From: Micromonospora sp. HNM0581
GTDB lineage: Bacteria > Actinomycetota > Actinomycetes > Mycobacteriales > Micromonosporaceae
DNA length: 54,988 nucleotides
Assembly: GCF_012726175.1 (NCBI RefSeq)
Contig: NZ_JAASAD010000023.1
Span: 1 to 54,988 of the forward strand
Direction of reading: 5' to 3'
Position 1 is the stretch's first letter. Every line of letters begins with the position of its first letter. The position numbers and the translations under genes are program-made. This document shows positions 41,811 to 50,518 of this stretch, one piece after another. Under the pieces are notes generated by a model. The model saw only the letters and a program-made list of their open reading frames with translations, searched no databases and had not been told where the DNA came from.

Positions 41811-43295
41811 TCAGTTCGACGACCGACCGACCGGGTCGGACGCCACCACACCGGCCGGTTCGCCCGCAGCGACACCCGCCGGCCCGGCCGGGCCACCGCC
41901 GCCAACCCCGACCAGGGCCGTGGCCGGCTCGGCCACAGCGGCGGCCACCAACCGCGTCGCTATCTGCGGATACGCGGCCCAGTGCGGAACGAGCTGGGAG
42001 GCGTGCACGCCACGCCAGATGAACCCCTCAGGTACACCACCGGGCCAACTCCACGCCGGACGTTGCCCGCCCCGGGGAGTGAGGACAGCCCGGTGCTCCT
42101 TGTGCCCGGTCACCACCTCACCCCCGGCGGCGACCACGCTGTCGCCCTGCGCGGTCGCCTCCCGATAGCCGATCACCAGCCCGTCCCGCATGCTGCCGAC
42201 CGCGTCGAGCACCCCGCACATCGGCAGCCCGTCGAGTTCCCTGGCCAGCCAGAGCAGACCAGCCCCCTCGGCAACCACCGGACGGCCAGCGCGGGCCAGC
42301 TCGGCGACCGCGATGCAGAGCCGCCGGTTGGCGGAGAGCCGCTCCGCGTACGACTCCGGCAGCGCTCCGCCGACCACCAGGGCCCGGGTGTCGACCGGCA
42401 GCACCTCGTCGGCGAACGGGTCGAGCGTCCGCACCTGCGCACCGGCGGCCCGTAGCAGCTCGGCCGTCTCGGCGTGACTGAAGCTGCCGCCCGGCCCACC
42501 GAGCAGCGCCACGACAGGACCGTCACCGCCGGCGGGCCGGCCCCGGTCGGTCTCGTCGCCGCTCTGCGGAGACCACTGCGGCATGCCCAACGCCGGTGCC
42601 GAACGGGCCAGCCCAAGCAGCCGTTCCAGATCGACCGTGGCGGTCACCGCCTCACCCAACCGCCGGACGGCCCGGGTGGCCTCGCCGGCACCTTCGAGCA
42701 CCGGCAGCACACCGTGCCGCCGGGACGGCAACACCGAGGGCAGATCCTGGCGGCGCAACGCGCCGTAGACCGGAACGCCGATGTCGTCGAGCGCCTCGCG
42801 CAGCAGCTGCTCGTGTCGGGTGGAGGCGACCCGGTTCAGGATCACACCGCCGATCCACAACTGCTCGTCGTACGCCCGGAAGCCGTGCACCAGTGCGGCC
42901 ACCGACTGTCCCATCGCGGCGACGTCGACCACCAGCACCACCGGGCTACGCAGCACGGTGGCCACAGCGGCGGTCGACTCGGTCTCGCTCCGGCCGGTCA
43001 GGCTGTCGTACAGACCCATGCTGCCCTGCACCACGGCGAGGTCCGTCCCGTGCGCCCCGTGCAGCAGCAGCGGGGCGACCCGTTCGGTGCCCACCAGTCG
43101 TGGGTCCAGGGTGCGCCCCGGTCGACCGCTGGCCAGCCCGAGGTACGCCGCGTCCACCTGGTCGGGCCCGATCTTGAAACCGGCCACGTCGAGGCCCCGG
43201 TCAGCGAACGCGGCGAGCAGACCGATCGCCAACGCGTTCTTGCCGTGCCCGGAGGAGGGGGCACTGAGCACCAGACGCGGCACGACGGTCATCAT
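41811..43295 (-). CDS. Diverged CobB/cobyrinate a,c-diamide synthase paralogue
   Basis: 494 aa with the CobB layout: an N-terminal P-loop synthetase domain (VPRLVLSAPSSGHGKNALA, GFKIGPDQVDAAYLGLASGR, LVVDVAAMGQSVAALVHGF) and a C-terminal GATase-like domain (ALVVGGALPESYAERLSAN, GVHASQLVPHWAAYP). Key positions differ from the usual enzyme: the P-loop reads GHGKN rather than GSGKT, GPDYIDPGYH is GPDQVDAAYL, and the glutaminase ECAG/ECGG reads EGAG (about residue 340), so the catalytic Cys is absent. It may use ammonia, need a partner, or have another role. Convergent with the PBP gene, 3 nt apart. GAGGAG site before ATG 43295. Confidence 0.75.
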   Translation of the reverse strand: MMTVVPRLVLSAPSSGHGKNALAIGLLAAFADRGLDVAGFKIGPDQVDAAYLGLASGRPGRTLDPRLVGTERVAPLLLHGAHGTDLAVVQGSMGLYDSLTGRSETESTAAVATVLRSPVVLVVDVAAMGQSVAALVHGFRAYDEQLWIGGVILNRVASTRHEQLLREALDDIGVPVYGALRRQDLPSVLPSRRHGVLPVLEGAGEATRAVRRLGEAVTATVDLERLLGLARSAPALGMPQWSPQSGDETDRGRPAGGDGPVVALLGGPGGSFSHAETAELLRAAGAQVRTLDPFADEVLPVDTRALVVGGALPESYAERLSANRRLCIAVAELARAGRPVVAEGAGLLWLARELDGLPMCGVLDAVGSMRDGLVIGYREATAQGDSVVAAGGEVVTGHKEHRAVLTPRGGQRPAWSWPGGVPEGFIWRGVHASQLVPHWAAYPQIATRLVAAAVAEPATALVGVGGGGPAGPAGVAAGEPAGVVASDPVGRSSN

Positions 43296-43553
43296 GGACT
43301 CCTCGCGAGCGGTCGGCGTGCCGACCGTCGGCGCGCTCCGCCCGCGTGACGATAGCTGAATCGGACGCCGCGCACGCACCCTCCGCCACGCCGCCCGTGC
43401 CAGGTCAGTCAACCAGTGGCGCAACGCCCCGACACGGGCACTCTCCGCCACGATGCGGGTCCCGCCGACCGTCACCGGCCTGAGTCACTGCCGGGCCACG
43501 ACGACCGACGCGACCGCCGGGACGGCCCAGCCCAGTGGCGGCGGTCACACGGG

Positions 43554-43559
43554 TAACCT
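43554..43559 (+). promoter_or_regulatory. Candidate leaderless -10 box (TAACCT)
   Basis: TANNNT hexamer 6 nt before GTG 43566, with no ribosome binding site. Confidence 0.5.
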
Positions 43560-43565
43560 CGTGGC

Positions 43566-44384
43566 GTGTACCGGTTCCTGCTGACGCCACGCTGGCTGGG
43601 CATTCTCGTGCTGGCCCTGGCCGCCGCCACGGTGATGGTGCTGCTCGGCAACTGGCAACTGGACCGCTACCAGGGCCGGACCGCCGTCAACGAACGCATC
43701 GACGCCGGCCTTCGGATGGACCCGGTGCCGCTACGCGAGGCACTGCCCACGCCGACCGGAAGTCCCGGCACGGTCGGCGCCCCACCGGCGCAGGAACGGA
43801 CCTTCACCCGGGTCACGGTGACCGGTCGATACGACACCGACAACATCGTGCTGGTGCGGGGCCGCACGGTCGACGGTCGAGTCGGCTTCGAGGTGGTCAC
43901 CCCGTTGCTGCTCGCTGACGGCACCGCCGTCCTGGTGGACCGGGGCTGGATCCCACCCGCCCCGGGTGGAGCGGTGGCACAACCCGAGGTACCACCGGCA
44001 CCGGCAGGTGAGGTGACTGTCGAGGGGCGACTGCACGCAAGCGAGAGCGGCGACGCCAAGGTGTCCCGCCGTGCCGGGCGACTGGAAGGCCGCCGGGTCT
44101 CCGTGCCCCAACTCGCGGGCGAACTACCGTACCCGGTGTACGGCGCGTACGTGCTTCTCGACGAGCAGACGCCGGCCGCCGACCCGACCTTCCGGGCAGT
44201 GTCGATCGGCCACGCCAACAACTGGCAGAACCTCGGCTACGTCGTACAGTGGTGGATCTTCGCGGCGATGACTCTGGTCGGCTACGGCTGGGTTGCCCGC
44301 CGTGAGGCCCGCCGGATCGCCGGAGTGACCGACGAACGCCCCCGGGATCGGGCCGCCGATCCCGGTGCGCCCGTGTCGAGCTGA
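43566..44384 (+). CDS. SURF1-family cytochrome oxidase assembly protein
   Basis: 272 aa. An N-terminal membrane helix (PRWLGILVLALAAATVMVLL) followed by GNWQLDRYQGR, a large extracytoplasmic domain with VLVDRGWIPP (SURF1 signature), and a second helix near residue 230 (NLGYVVQWWIFAAMTLVGYG). SURF1/Shy1 proteins help insert haem into cytochrome oxidase. GTG start on a leaderless-type promoter. Confidence 0.88.
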   Translation: MYRFLLTPRWLGILVLALAAATVMVLLGNWQLDRYQGRTAVNERIDAGLRMDPVPLREALPTPTGSPGTVGAPPAQERTFTRVTVTGRYDTDNIVLVRGRTVDGRVGFEVVTPLLLADGTAVLVDRGWIPPAPGGAVAQPEVPPAPAGEVTVEGRLHASESGDAKVSRRAGRLEGRRVSVPQLAGELPYPVYGAYVLLDEQTPAADPTFRAVSIGHANNWQNLGYVVQWWIFAAMTLVGYGWVARREARRIAGVTDERPRDRAADPGAPVSS

Positions 44385-44388
44385 CCGT

Positions 44389-45951
44389 TCAGCCCGATGG
44401 GCGGCCCACATGGATCGCCCGGACGGCGTCGATGGTGTCGGCCTCGGCCGCGGGCTTGTCGTCCCGGTAACGGACCACCCGGGCGAATCGTAGAGCCACC
44501 CCACCGGGATAACGCGAACTGCTCTGCACCCCGTCGAACGCGATCTCCACGACCTGCTCGGGTCGGACCCGGACAACCCAGTCACCACGTTCCACCGCGA
44601 GGCCGAGGAAACGCTCCGTCTGCCAGCGCAGCAGCTCGTCGGTGAGGCCCTTGAAGGTCTTGCCGAGCATCACGAACCCACCTGTGGACGGGTCGCGGGC
44701 ACCCAGATGCAGGTTCGACAGCCAGCCGGTGCGTCGGCCGCTGCCCCACTCCACGGCAAGCACGACCAGGTCGAGGGTGTGTCGGGGCTTCACCTTGACC
44801 CAGGCGGCACCACGTCGCCCGGCGTCGTACGGCGCCTCGGGTGCCTTGACCACCACACCCTCCTGGCCCGCGTCGAGTGCGGCGGCGAAGGCCGCACCGG
44901 CCCGCTCCGGTCCGTCCACCTCCATCCGCCCGACCAGCAGCGACGCGTGGGCCGTTCCGTGCAGCGCCGCCCACCGCTCCCGGCCCGGCAGGTCGATCAG
45001 ATCCGCCCCGTCGAGGTGCAGCAGGTCGAAGAAGTACGGCGTGAGCACGGTCCCGCCGGCGGCGCGCACCGCCGGCGCGACGGGGGCCCCGACGGGACCG
45101 GCCCGCCGGGCGGCGGCACTCGACGTCTGCTGGAACGGCACGGGTCGGCCGGCAGCGTCCAAGCCGATGGCCTCGCCGTCCAGAACGATCTCCCTGGCCG
45201 GCAGGGAGCGCACCGCGGCGACTACTTCGGGCACCCGGGCGGTGATCTCGTCGAGGCTGCGGGAGAACACCGCGATGTCGGAACCACTGCGGTGCACCTG
45301 GATGCGGATGCCGTCGAGTTTCACGTCGACCACCGCGGGCACCCCGGTGGCGGCGAGCGCCTCGTCGACCGTGGACGCGCTCTGTGCCAGCATCGGCGCC
45401 AGCGGCCGACCGATCTGCAGACCGAACTCGGCAAGCGCGGCCGCCCCGCCGCCGAGGGCGGCGACCGCCACCACCCGCAGGTCGCCCGCGAGCAGCAACG
45501 CCCGGCGTACGACAGCGACGGACACCCCGGCGGCCCGGGCAATCGCATCGGCGAGCAGCCCGGCCTGGGCGCCGTGCCGCAGCTCGCCGAGGAACAGGCC
45601 GGTCAGCAGGCGCTGCTCGTCGGCGGTCGCGGCAGCGTAGAGCGCGTGCACCAGCGCCCGACGACGAGCCTGCGAACCGGCGCCGTGCACCGCCGTGATC
45701 TCGTCGATCGCGGCGTCGACCGCCGACACGGAAAGCGTCGGCTCGGCCGCTGGCGGTGGCAGGTCACGCAGGCTGGCCCCACCGACACCGGTCTGCCGCT
45801 GACGCAGCTCACCAGCGAGCCAGCCGGAGCCCGCCGCCACCTCGGGCGCGTCGAGCCGCCGCAGGGCATCAGCGAGCAACTCCACCTTGGCCCGACGACC
45901 GCTGGTGGCACCGACAGCAGCGGAGGTTGCAGCCAGGTCCAGGAACCGCAC
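44389..45951 (-). CDS. ligB: ATP-dependent DNA ligase (LigB type)
   Basis: 520 aa. N-terminal helical DNA-binding domain, then the nucleotidyltransferase with the adenylation Lys in VVDVKLDGIRIQVHRSG (KXDG, motif I, about residue 211), ILDGEAIGLD-type motif III (EIVLDGEAIGLD), EGVVVKAPEAPYDAGRRGAAW (motif IV) and WVKVKPRH (motif V), and a C-terminal OB fold. It resembles mycobacterial LigB, a non-essential ligase beside NAD-dependent LigA. No LigD polymerase or nuclease domain is fused. GTG start; convergent with SURF1. Confidence 0.92.
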   Translation of the reverse strand: MRFLDLAATSAAVGATSGRRAKVELLADALRRLDAPEVAAGSGWLAGELRQRQTGVGGASLRDLPPPAAEPTLSVSAVDAAIDEITAVHGAGSQARRRALVHALYAAATADEQRLLTGLFLGELRHGAQAGLLADAIARAAGVSVAVVRRALLLAGDLRVVAVAALGGGAAALAEFGLQIGRPLAPMLAQSASTVDEALAATGVPAVVDVKLDGIRIQVHRSGSDIAVFSRSLDEITARVPEVVAAVRSLPAREIVLDGEAIGLDAAGRPVPFQQTSSAAARRAGPVGAPVAPAVRAAGGTVLTPYFFDLLHLDGADLIDLPGRERWAALHGTAHASLLVGRMEVDGPERAGAAFAAALDAGQEGVVVKAPEAPYDAGRRGAAWVKVKPRHTLDLVVLAVEWGSGRRTGWLSNLHLGARDPSTGGFVMLGKTFKGLTDELLRWQTERFLGLAVERGDWVVRVRPEQVVEIAFDGVQSSSRYPGGVALRFARVVRYRDDKPAAEADTIDAVRAIHVGRPSG

Positions 45952-46067
45952 GACCTCATCCTGCCAGGAACCACCAGCAACCGGCGCACCTGCGGATGGA
46001 CCCGAGCACCCCTCGCCACCGAGCGGTGAGCACCGACCTCGCCCGCGCTCGCCGACACCGCGTGACG

Positions 46068-46274
46068 TCAGACCGGGACCGGCTCCTCGATCCGCAGCCC
46101 CCGGGCACGGACGCCGTCAGCGATCCGCGACAGCGACGCATCCAGCGCGACCAGAACGGCCGACAGCTCACCGAGCTGTTCCTTCAGCGTGTCCTCCGGC
46201 CATGCGGAGACGTCGACGTCCCCCAGAGCGATGACGGCGGCCTCCAGGCGAGCCAGAACCTCGTTAGTACGCAT
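46068..46274 (-). CDS. Small helical protein, DUF222/13E12-N-terminus-like
   Basis: 68 aa. ATG 46274 lies 7 nt after a TAGCCT -10-type box. It is all-helical: RTNEVLARLEAAVIALGDVD, then ELSAVLVALDASLSRIADG. The second helix resembles the N-terminal helix of DUF222 HNH proteins, so this may be a free-standing version or a decayed remnant. Function unknown. Confidence 0.6.
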   Translation of the reverse strand: MRTNEVLARLEAAVIALGDVDVSAWPEDTLKEQLGELSAVLVALDASLSRIADGVRARGLRIEEPVPV

Positions 46275-46281
46275 GTTCGAG

Positions 46282-46287
46282 AGGCTA
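46282..46287 (-). promoter_or_regulatory. Candidate leaderless -10 box (TAGCCT on minus strand)
   Basis: TANNNT hexamer 7 nt before the ATG at 46274 (minus strand). Confidence 0.45.
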
Positions 46288-46343
46288 CAACAGCCGCGCG
46301 TCCGACACACCGGAAACGGCCACTGTGGCTACGAGGTTACGGT

Positions 46344-47705
46344 TCATCCTCGGCCCACCTCAGCCACTGCGCCCAGCAGCAACGCCTCCGCGAGGCAGAC
46401 CCGCGCGAACTCACCCAGATGCAGGCTCTCGTTCGGCCCGTGGGCCCGGGCGTGCGGGTCCTCCACCCCGGTCACCAGGATCGCCGCTCGGGGAAACATC
46501 TCCTGGAAGGTGGCGATGAACGGAATGGAACCGCCGACTCCGATCTCCACCGCGTCGGTGCCGTCCCAGGCCGCCCGGAAGGCCGATCGGGCAGCGTCGA
46601 ACATGGGGCCACTGGCATCGATGACGCAGGGGGCGCCATCATGCTCGAAGGTCACCTCGACCTGTGCGCCCCACGGAGCATGCTGCTCCAGGTGTGCGCG
46701 CAGCGCCGCGTACGCCCGCTTCGGTTCGTCGCCCGGCGCCAGTCGTACGCTGAGCTTGGCTTTGGCCGCCGGAACCAGCGCGTTCGGCGCCTCCCCGGTG
46801 GCGGGGGCGTCGACACCGAGCACGGCCAGCGCCGGCTTGGTCCACAACCGGTCGGTGATCCGGCCGGTGCCGAACAACCGCACTCCCTCGGCCAGTCCGG
46901 CCTCGACCCGGAAGCGATCCTCCGGGTAGTCGACGCGGGCCGCCTCCCGACCGACAAGCCCGGCCACCGCCACGTTCCCGGCGTCGTCGTGCAGCGTGGC
47001 GAGCAGCCGGACCAGAGTGGTGAGCGCATCCGGGACGGCACCGCCGAACATGCCGCTGTGCACGGCGTGGTCAAGCGTGCGCACCTGCACGAAGCAGTTC
47101 ACGATTCCGCGCAGCGACGTGGTGAGAGCTGGCACCCCGACGTCCCAGTTGGTCGAGTCGGCGATCACGATGACGTCGGCGGCGAGCTTGTCCCGGTGCT
47201 CGACGAGCAGGCGCTCCAGGGAGTCGGACCCGTACTCCTCCTCCCCCTCGACGAACACGACCACACCGACCGGCAGCCGGTCGCCGAACGCGCGCAGCGC
47301 CGCGACGTGCGCCATGATGCCGGCCTTGTCGTCGGCGGCACCCCGCCCGTACAGCCGGCCGTCGCGCTCCACCGGCTCGAACGGCTCGGACTCCCACAGC
47401 GCCGGATCACCGATCGGCTGCACATCGTGGTGGGCGTAGAGCATCACCGTCGGCGCACCGGGCGGTGCCGCCCTACGCCCGATGACGGCGGGCTGACCAC
47501 CGGCACGCGCCACCTCCACGTCGAGGCCGCAGCCGCGCAGCAACTCCGCCACCGCCTCGGCGGACCGCTCCACCTGCGAGTGGTCGAAACCCTCGAAAGC
47601 GATGCCGGGGATGCGGACGAGACGCTCCAGGTCGGCCCGTACGCCGGGCAGTTCCCGCGCGACTGCCTCCCGCAGGTCGGACTCGGTCATGATCGGTGTG
47701 GTCAT
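46344..47705 (-). CDS. M20-family dipeptidase/metallopeptidase
   Basis: 453 aa. Metal ligands are visible in MLYAHHDVQP (His), GAADDKAGIMAHVAAL (Asp) and EGEEEYGSDSLERLL (catalytic and ligand Glu), with a dimerisation domain and the final His in DPHARAHGPNESLHLGEF. A cytoplasmic Zn peptidase of the CNDP-dipeptidase/ArgE group; substrate unknown. ATG 47705 was chosen because TACGAT lies 7 nt upstream (leaderless type); ATG 47714 is also in frame. Confidence 0.9.
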   Translation of the reverse strand: MTTPIMTESDLREAVARELPGVRADLERLVRIPGIAFEGFDHSQVERSAEAVAELLRGCGLDVEVARAGGQPAVIGRRAAPPGAPTVMLYAHHDVQPIGDPALWESEPFEPVERDGRLYGRGAADDKAGIMAHVAALRAFGDRLPVGVVVFVEGEEEYGSDSLERLLVEHRDKLAADVIVIADSTNWDVGVPALTTSLRGIVNCFVQVRTLDHAVHSGMFGGAVPDALTTLVRLLATLHDDAGNVAVAGLVGREAARVDYPEDRFRVEAGLAEGVRLFGTGRITDRLWTKPALAVLGVDAPATGEAPNALVPAAKAKLSVRLAPGDEPKRAYAALRAHLEQHAPWGAQVEVTFEHDGAPCVIDASGPMFDAARSAFRAAWDGTDAVEIGVGGSIPFIATFQEMFPRAAILVTGVEDPHARAHGPNESLHLGEFARVCLAEALLLGAVAEVGRG

Positions 47706-47712
47706 GACCGGC

Positions 47713-47718
47713 ATCGTA
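47713..47718 (-). promoter_or_regulatory. Candidate leaderless -10 box (TACGAT on minus strand)
   Basis: TANNNT hexamer 7 nt before the ATG at 47705 on the minus strand; no ribosome binding site. Confidence 0.4.
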
Positions 47719-47756
47719 TGCCGGTCCTACCGGACGTCGCGGCCGGCATGTGCTCG

Positions 47757-48380
47757 TCAGCCACGTCGGCAGTAGTAACGCTCAGCCGCATGGGGAAGGT
47801 CGGGTGCTCCGTCGACGACCAGGTCGGCGCGGTCCTCGGTGCCGTCGACGGCGAAGTGGACGCGTTCGGTGACGTGCCACCGACGCAGCTCCGGCAGGAT
47901 CGACGGGCCGTCGCGGGCCACCGCCCGGCTCAACCGCAACGGCTGCGGGGCGGTGACGAAAACCGCCAGGGTCAGGTCCGCCCCGGCTGCGGCCCGGGCC
48001 GCGCTGACCCCCTCCACGATCAGTACCGACACGGCCGGGACCGGCACCGCAGCGGGCAGGAAACGCCGACGCATCCAGCTGTAACGTCGGTAGGCACCAG
48101 GCCGACCGGCTCGTACCGGCGCCAGCACCTGTTCCTCCAGCCGCCCCCAGAAGGTGAGCTGGTCGTCCCACCCGTCGAGCAGGTCGTCGGTGTGCACCAC
48201 CGGCGGCCGGACCGCATCCGGTGTCTCACCGGCGAGGGCGTCGGCCAGGCGCGCCGCGAAGACGGTCTTGCCCGCGCCGCTCGGCCCGTCCACCGCCACC
48301 AGCCGGGTACGCCCCAACCGGGCCGGCCCCGCCAGCACCCGTCGAGCCAGGCCGGCGTACCCCTCGAAGACCACCACCAC
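47757..48380 (-). CDS. Uridine kinase-like P-loop protein
   Basis: 207 aa. Walker A VAVDGPSGAGKTVFAARLA at about residues 27-45, then VVHTDDLLDGW (Asp-Asp after strand 2) and VLIVEGVSAARAAAG, the order found in uridine kinase/phosphoribulokinase-type enzymes. The C-terminus is short (AERYYCRRG). The substrate is not certain. GTG 48380 is followed by two more GTG codons; TAACGT lies 8 nt before it. Confidence 0.8.
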   Translation of the reverse strand: MVVVFEGYAGLARRVLAGPARLGRTRLVAVDGPSGAGKTVFAARLADALAGETPDAVRPPVVHTDDLLDGWDDQLTFWGRLEEQVLAPVRAGRPGAYRRYSWMRRRFLPAAVPVPAVSVLIVEGVSAARAAAGADLTLAVFVTAPQPLRLSRAVARDGPSILPELRRWHVTERVHFAVDGTEDRADLVVDGAPDLPHAAERYYCRRG

Positions 48381-48457
48381 GGAAAGCGACGTTACCGATC
48401 GGGTTGTCCCCGGCCACTTCGGACCGCAGTTCCACCGCCGGACGGCATGCTCGTGGC

Positions 48458-48874
48458 GTGTCCCATTCCGTGATGAGTCCCGGCGTCGAGGCGTTGCTGG
48501 AGCAGGCCCGTGCGGGCATCAACCGACTGACCCCGCAGGAGACGGTGCGGGCCGCCAGCCGGGGTGCGCTCGTGATCGACACGCGCACCGACGTGCAGCG
48601 CGGGGAACAGGGTGACCTACCCGGCGTCATCGTGATCGACCGGACGGTGCTGGAGTGGCGGCTCGACCCGGCCAGCGACTGGCGGATACCCGAGGCGACC
48701 GGATACGACCTGGAGATCGTCGTGGTGTGCCGGCAGGGATACAGCTCCAGCCTCGCTGCGGCGAGCCTACGGGCCCTCGGTCTGCACCGGGCGTCCGACA
48801 TGATCGGCGGAGTGGAGGCGTGGCGGTCGGCGGGATTGCCCTTCTCCGACCGGCCGGCCGACGTCCGCTACTGA
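48458..48874 (+). CDS. Rhodanese-domain sulfurtransferase
   Basis: 138 aa single rhodanese domain. RGALVIDTRTDVQRGEQGDL, then the active-site loop VVCRQGYSSSLAAASLRALG with catalytic Cys and GGVEAWRSAGLPF. It carries sulfur as a persulfide; partner unknown. GTG 48458 has CATGCT 6 nt upstream (leaderless-like); ATG 48473 is a second option. Convergent with cobQ. Confidence 0.85.
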   Translation: MSHSVMSPGVEALLEQARAGINRLTPQETVRAASRGALVIDTRTDVQRGEQGDLPGVIVIDRTVLEWRLDPASDWRIPEATGYDLEIVVVCRQGYSSSLAAASLRALGLHRASDMIGGVEAWRSAGLPFSDRPADVRY

Positions 48875-48976
48875 GTTGCGTGGGGTCACAGCCGTTCCCG
48901 TCATCGCCGACCTGCTCGCCGCCGGCCCGTCGTCGACGCCGGCGGATCGTCGACCGGCGCGGTGGTTGGCCGAAGC

Positions 48977-50518
48977 TCAGCTCCGTGGGGCGCCGGGCGG
49001 GACGAACGGCAGGTCGGTCGGGGGGCCGTCCTCGATGAGTCGCCACAGGGCGTCCGTGTCCAGGTGCTCCTCGACCAGGTCGCCGAGCAGGTCGAGGTTG
49101 CGTTCACGGGCGGCGGCGAAGGACGTGTCCGGCGCGACCTGGAATCCGGTACGTCCGCAGAGGCGGGCCACCCGGGTGAGGAACCAGCGGCGGAACTCGT
49201 CGGACTCGAACGTGCCGTGCCAGTGGGTGCCGTGCACGACGCCGTGCATTGCGCCTTCACCACCGCCGGCAGCGTCGCGTAACAGCGGGGGTACCTGCGG
49301 GTCGGCAGTCGAGACGTACCCGTGGTGAATCTCGTAGCCGTGCACCGGACGGTCACCCTCGCCGTTGCCCACCGCCGGTCGGACGGTCTTGCGGCGATCG
49401 AAGGTGATCTCGATGGGCAGCAGGCCCAGGCCGGGTACGGTGCCCTGCCGACTCTCCACCGGGTCGTGGATGGCACGGGCCAGCATCTGGTAGCCGGCGC
49501 AGATGCCGAGGACCGGACGGCCCGCCGCCACGTGCGCGGTGACGGCGTCACCGAGGCCCGTTTCGCGCAGCCAGGCCAGGTCCGCCACCGTCGACTTCGA
49601 ACCGGGCAGCACCACCAGGTCGGCGGCGGCGAGTTCGGCCGGTTCGACGGTCAGCCTCACCCGCACGCCCGGTTCGGTGGCGAGCGCCTCGACGTCCGTA
49701 GCGTTGCTGATCCGGGGTAGCCGCAGCACGGCCACGTCGAGCCAGTCGGTGCCGTGCGGGGCGGCCGGTCGACCGAGCACCCGCCCGTAGGCGAGCGAGT
49801 CCTCCGCGTCGAGCCACAGATCCAGCGCCCATGGAAGCACCCCGTACGTCGGGCGTCCGGTGAGCTGCCGCAGCATGTCCAGACCGGGGGCGAGCAGATT
49901 GAGCTCGCCGCGGAACTTGTTGACCACGAAGCCGGCGATGAGGGCCTGGTCGGCGGGGTCGAGCAGGGCGAGGGTGCCGAACATGGCAGCGAACACACCG
50001 CCCCGGTCGATGTCACCGACCACGATCGTGGGCAGCCGCGCACGCCGGGCCAGCCCCAGGTTCACGTAGTCGCCCTCGCGTAGGTTGATCTCCGTAGGGC
50101 TGCCGGCACCCTCGCAGATCACCACGTCGTACTCGGACTGCAGCTCGGCCAGGGCCGCGTAGGCGGTCTCAGCGAGTCGGGGACGCAGGGTCCGGAAGGT
50201 ACCGGCGGTGATCGTGTCGACGGCCTGGCCGAGCAGTACCACCTGACTGGCCAGGTCACTGCCGGGCTTGAGCAGGACCGGATTGAATCGCAGGTCGGGG
50301 GCGAGCCCGCAGGCCGCCGCCTGCATCGCCTGGGCCCGACCGATTTCGCCGCCCCGGCCGTCCCGCCCGATCACCACGGCGGAGTTGTTCGACATGTTCT
50401 GCGCCTTGAAGGGCGCCACCTGCACACCTCGCCGGTGCAGCCACCGGCAGATGCCGGCGGTGAGCACACTCTTACCGGCGTCCGAGTTCGTCCCGGCTAC
50501 CAGCAGCCCAGCGCTCAC
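48977..50518 (-). CDS. cobQ: Cobyric acid synthase (glutamine-hydrolysing)
   Basis: 513 aa. N-terminal dethiobiotin-synthetase-like domain (LLVAGTNSDAGKSVLTAGICRW, FKAQNMSNNSAVV, VICEGAGSPTEINL) and a C-terminal GATase with the catalytic Cys in PVLGICAGYQMLA and VHGYEIHHGYV. It amidates four side chains of adenosylcobyrinate a,c-diamide using glutamine. GTG start; it overlaps cobD by 4 nt, so both form one unit. Confidence 0.96.
   Translation of the reverse strand: MSAGLLVAGTNSDAGKSVLTAGICRWLHRRGVQVAPFKAQNMSNNSAVVIGRDGRGGEIGRAQAMQAAACGLAPDLRFNPVLLKPGSDLASQVVLLGQAVDTITAGTFRTLRPRLAETAYAALAELQSEYDVVICEGAGSPTEINLREGDYVNLGLARRARLPTIVVGDIDRGGVFAAMFGTLALLDPADQALIAGFVVNKFRGELNLLAPGLDMLRQLTGRPTYGVLPWALDLWLDAEDSLAYGRVLGRPAAPHGTDWLDVAVLRLPRISNATDVEALATEPGVRVRLTVEPAELAAADLVVLPGSKSTVADLAWLRETGLGDAVTAHVAAGRPVLGICAGYQMLARAIHDPVESRQGTVPGLGLLPIEITFDRRKTVRPAVGNGEGDRPVHGYEIHHGYVSTADPQVPPLLRDAAGGGEGAMHGVVHGTHWHGTFESDEFRRWFLTRVARLCGRTGFQVAPDTSFAAARERNLDLLGDLVEEHLDTDALWRLIEDGPPTDLPFVPPGAPRS

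Noticed and set aside
43296..43475. N-terminal extension of the CobB-like protein up to 43475
   Set aside because: The frame stays open, but a GAGGAG site precedes ATG 43295 and the conserved CobB start begins there; the extension is Arg-rich and shadow-like.
48919..48945. Terminator between rhodanese and cobQ
   Set aside because: Only an 8-bp stem with an 11-nt loop (CCGCCGGC / GCCGGCGG) in very GC-rich DNA; too weak to call.
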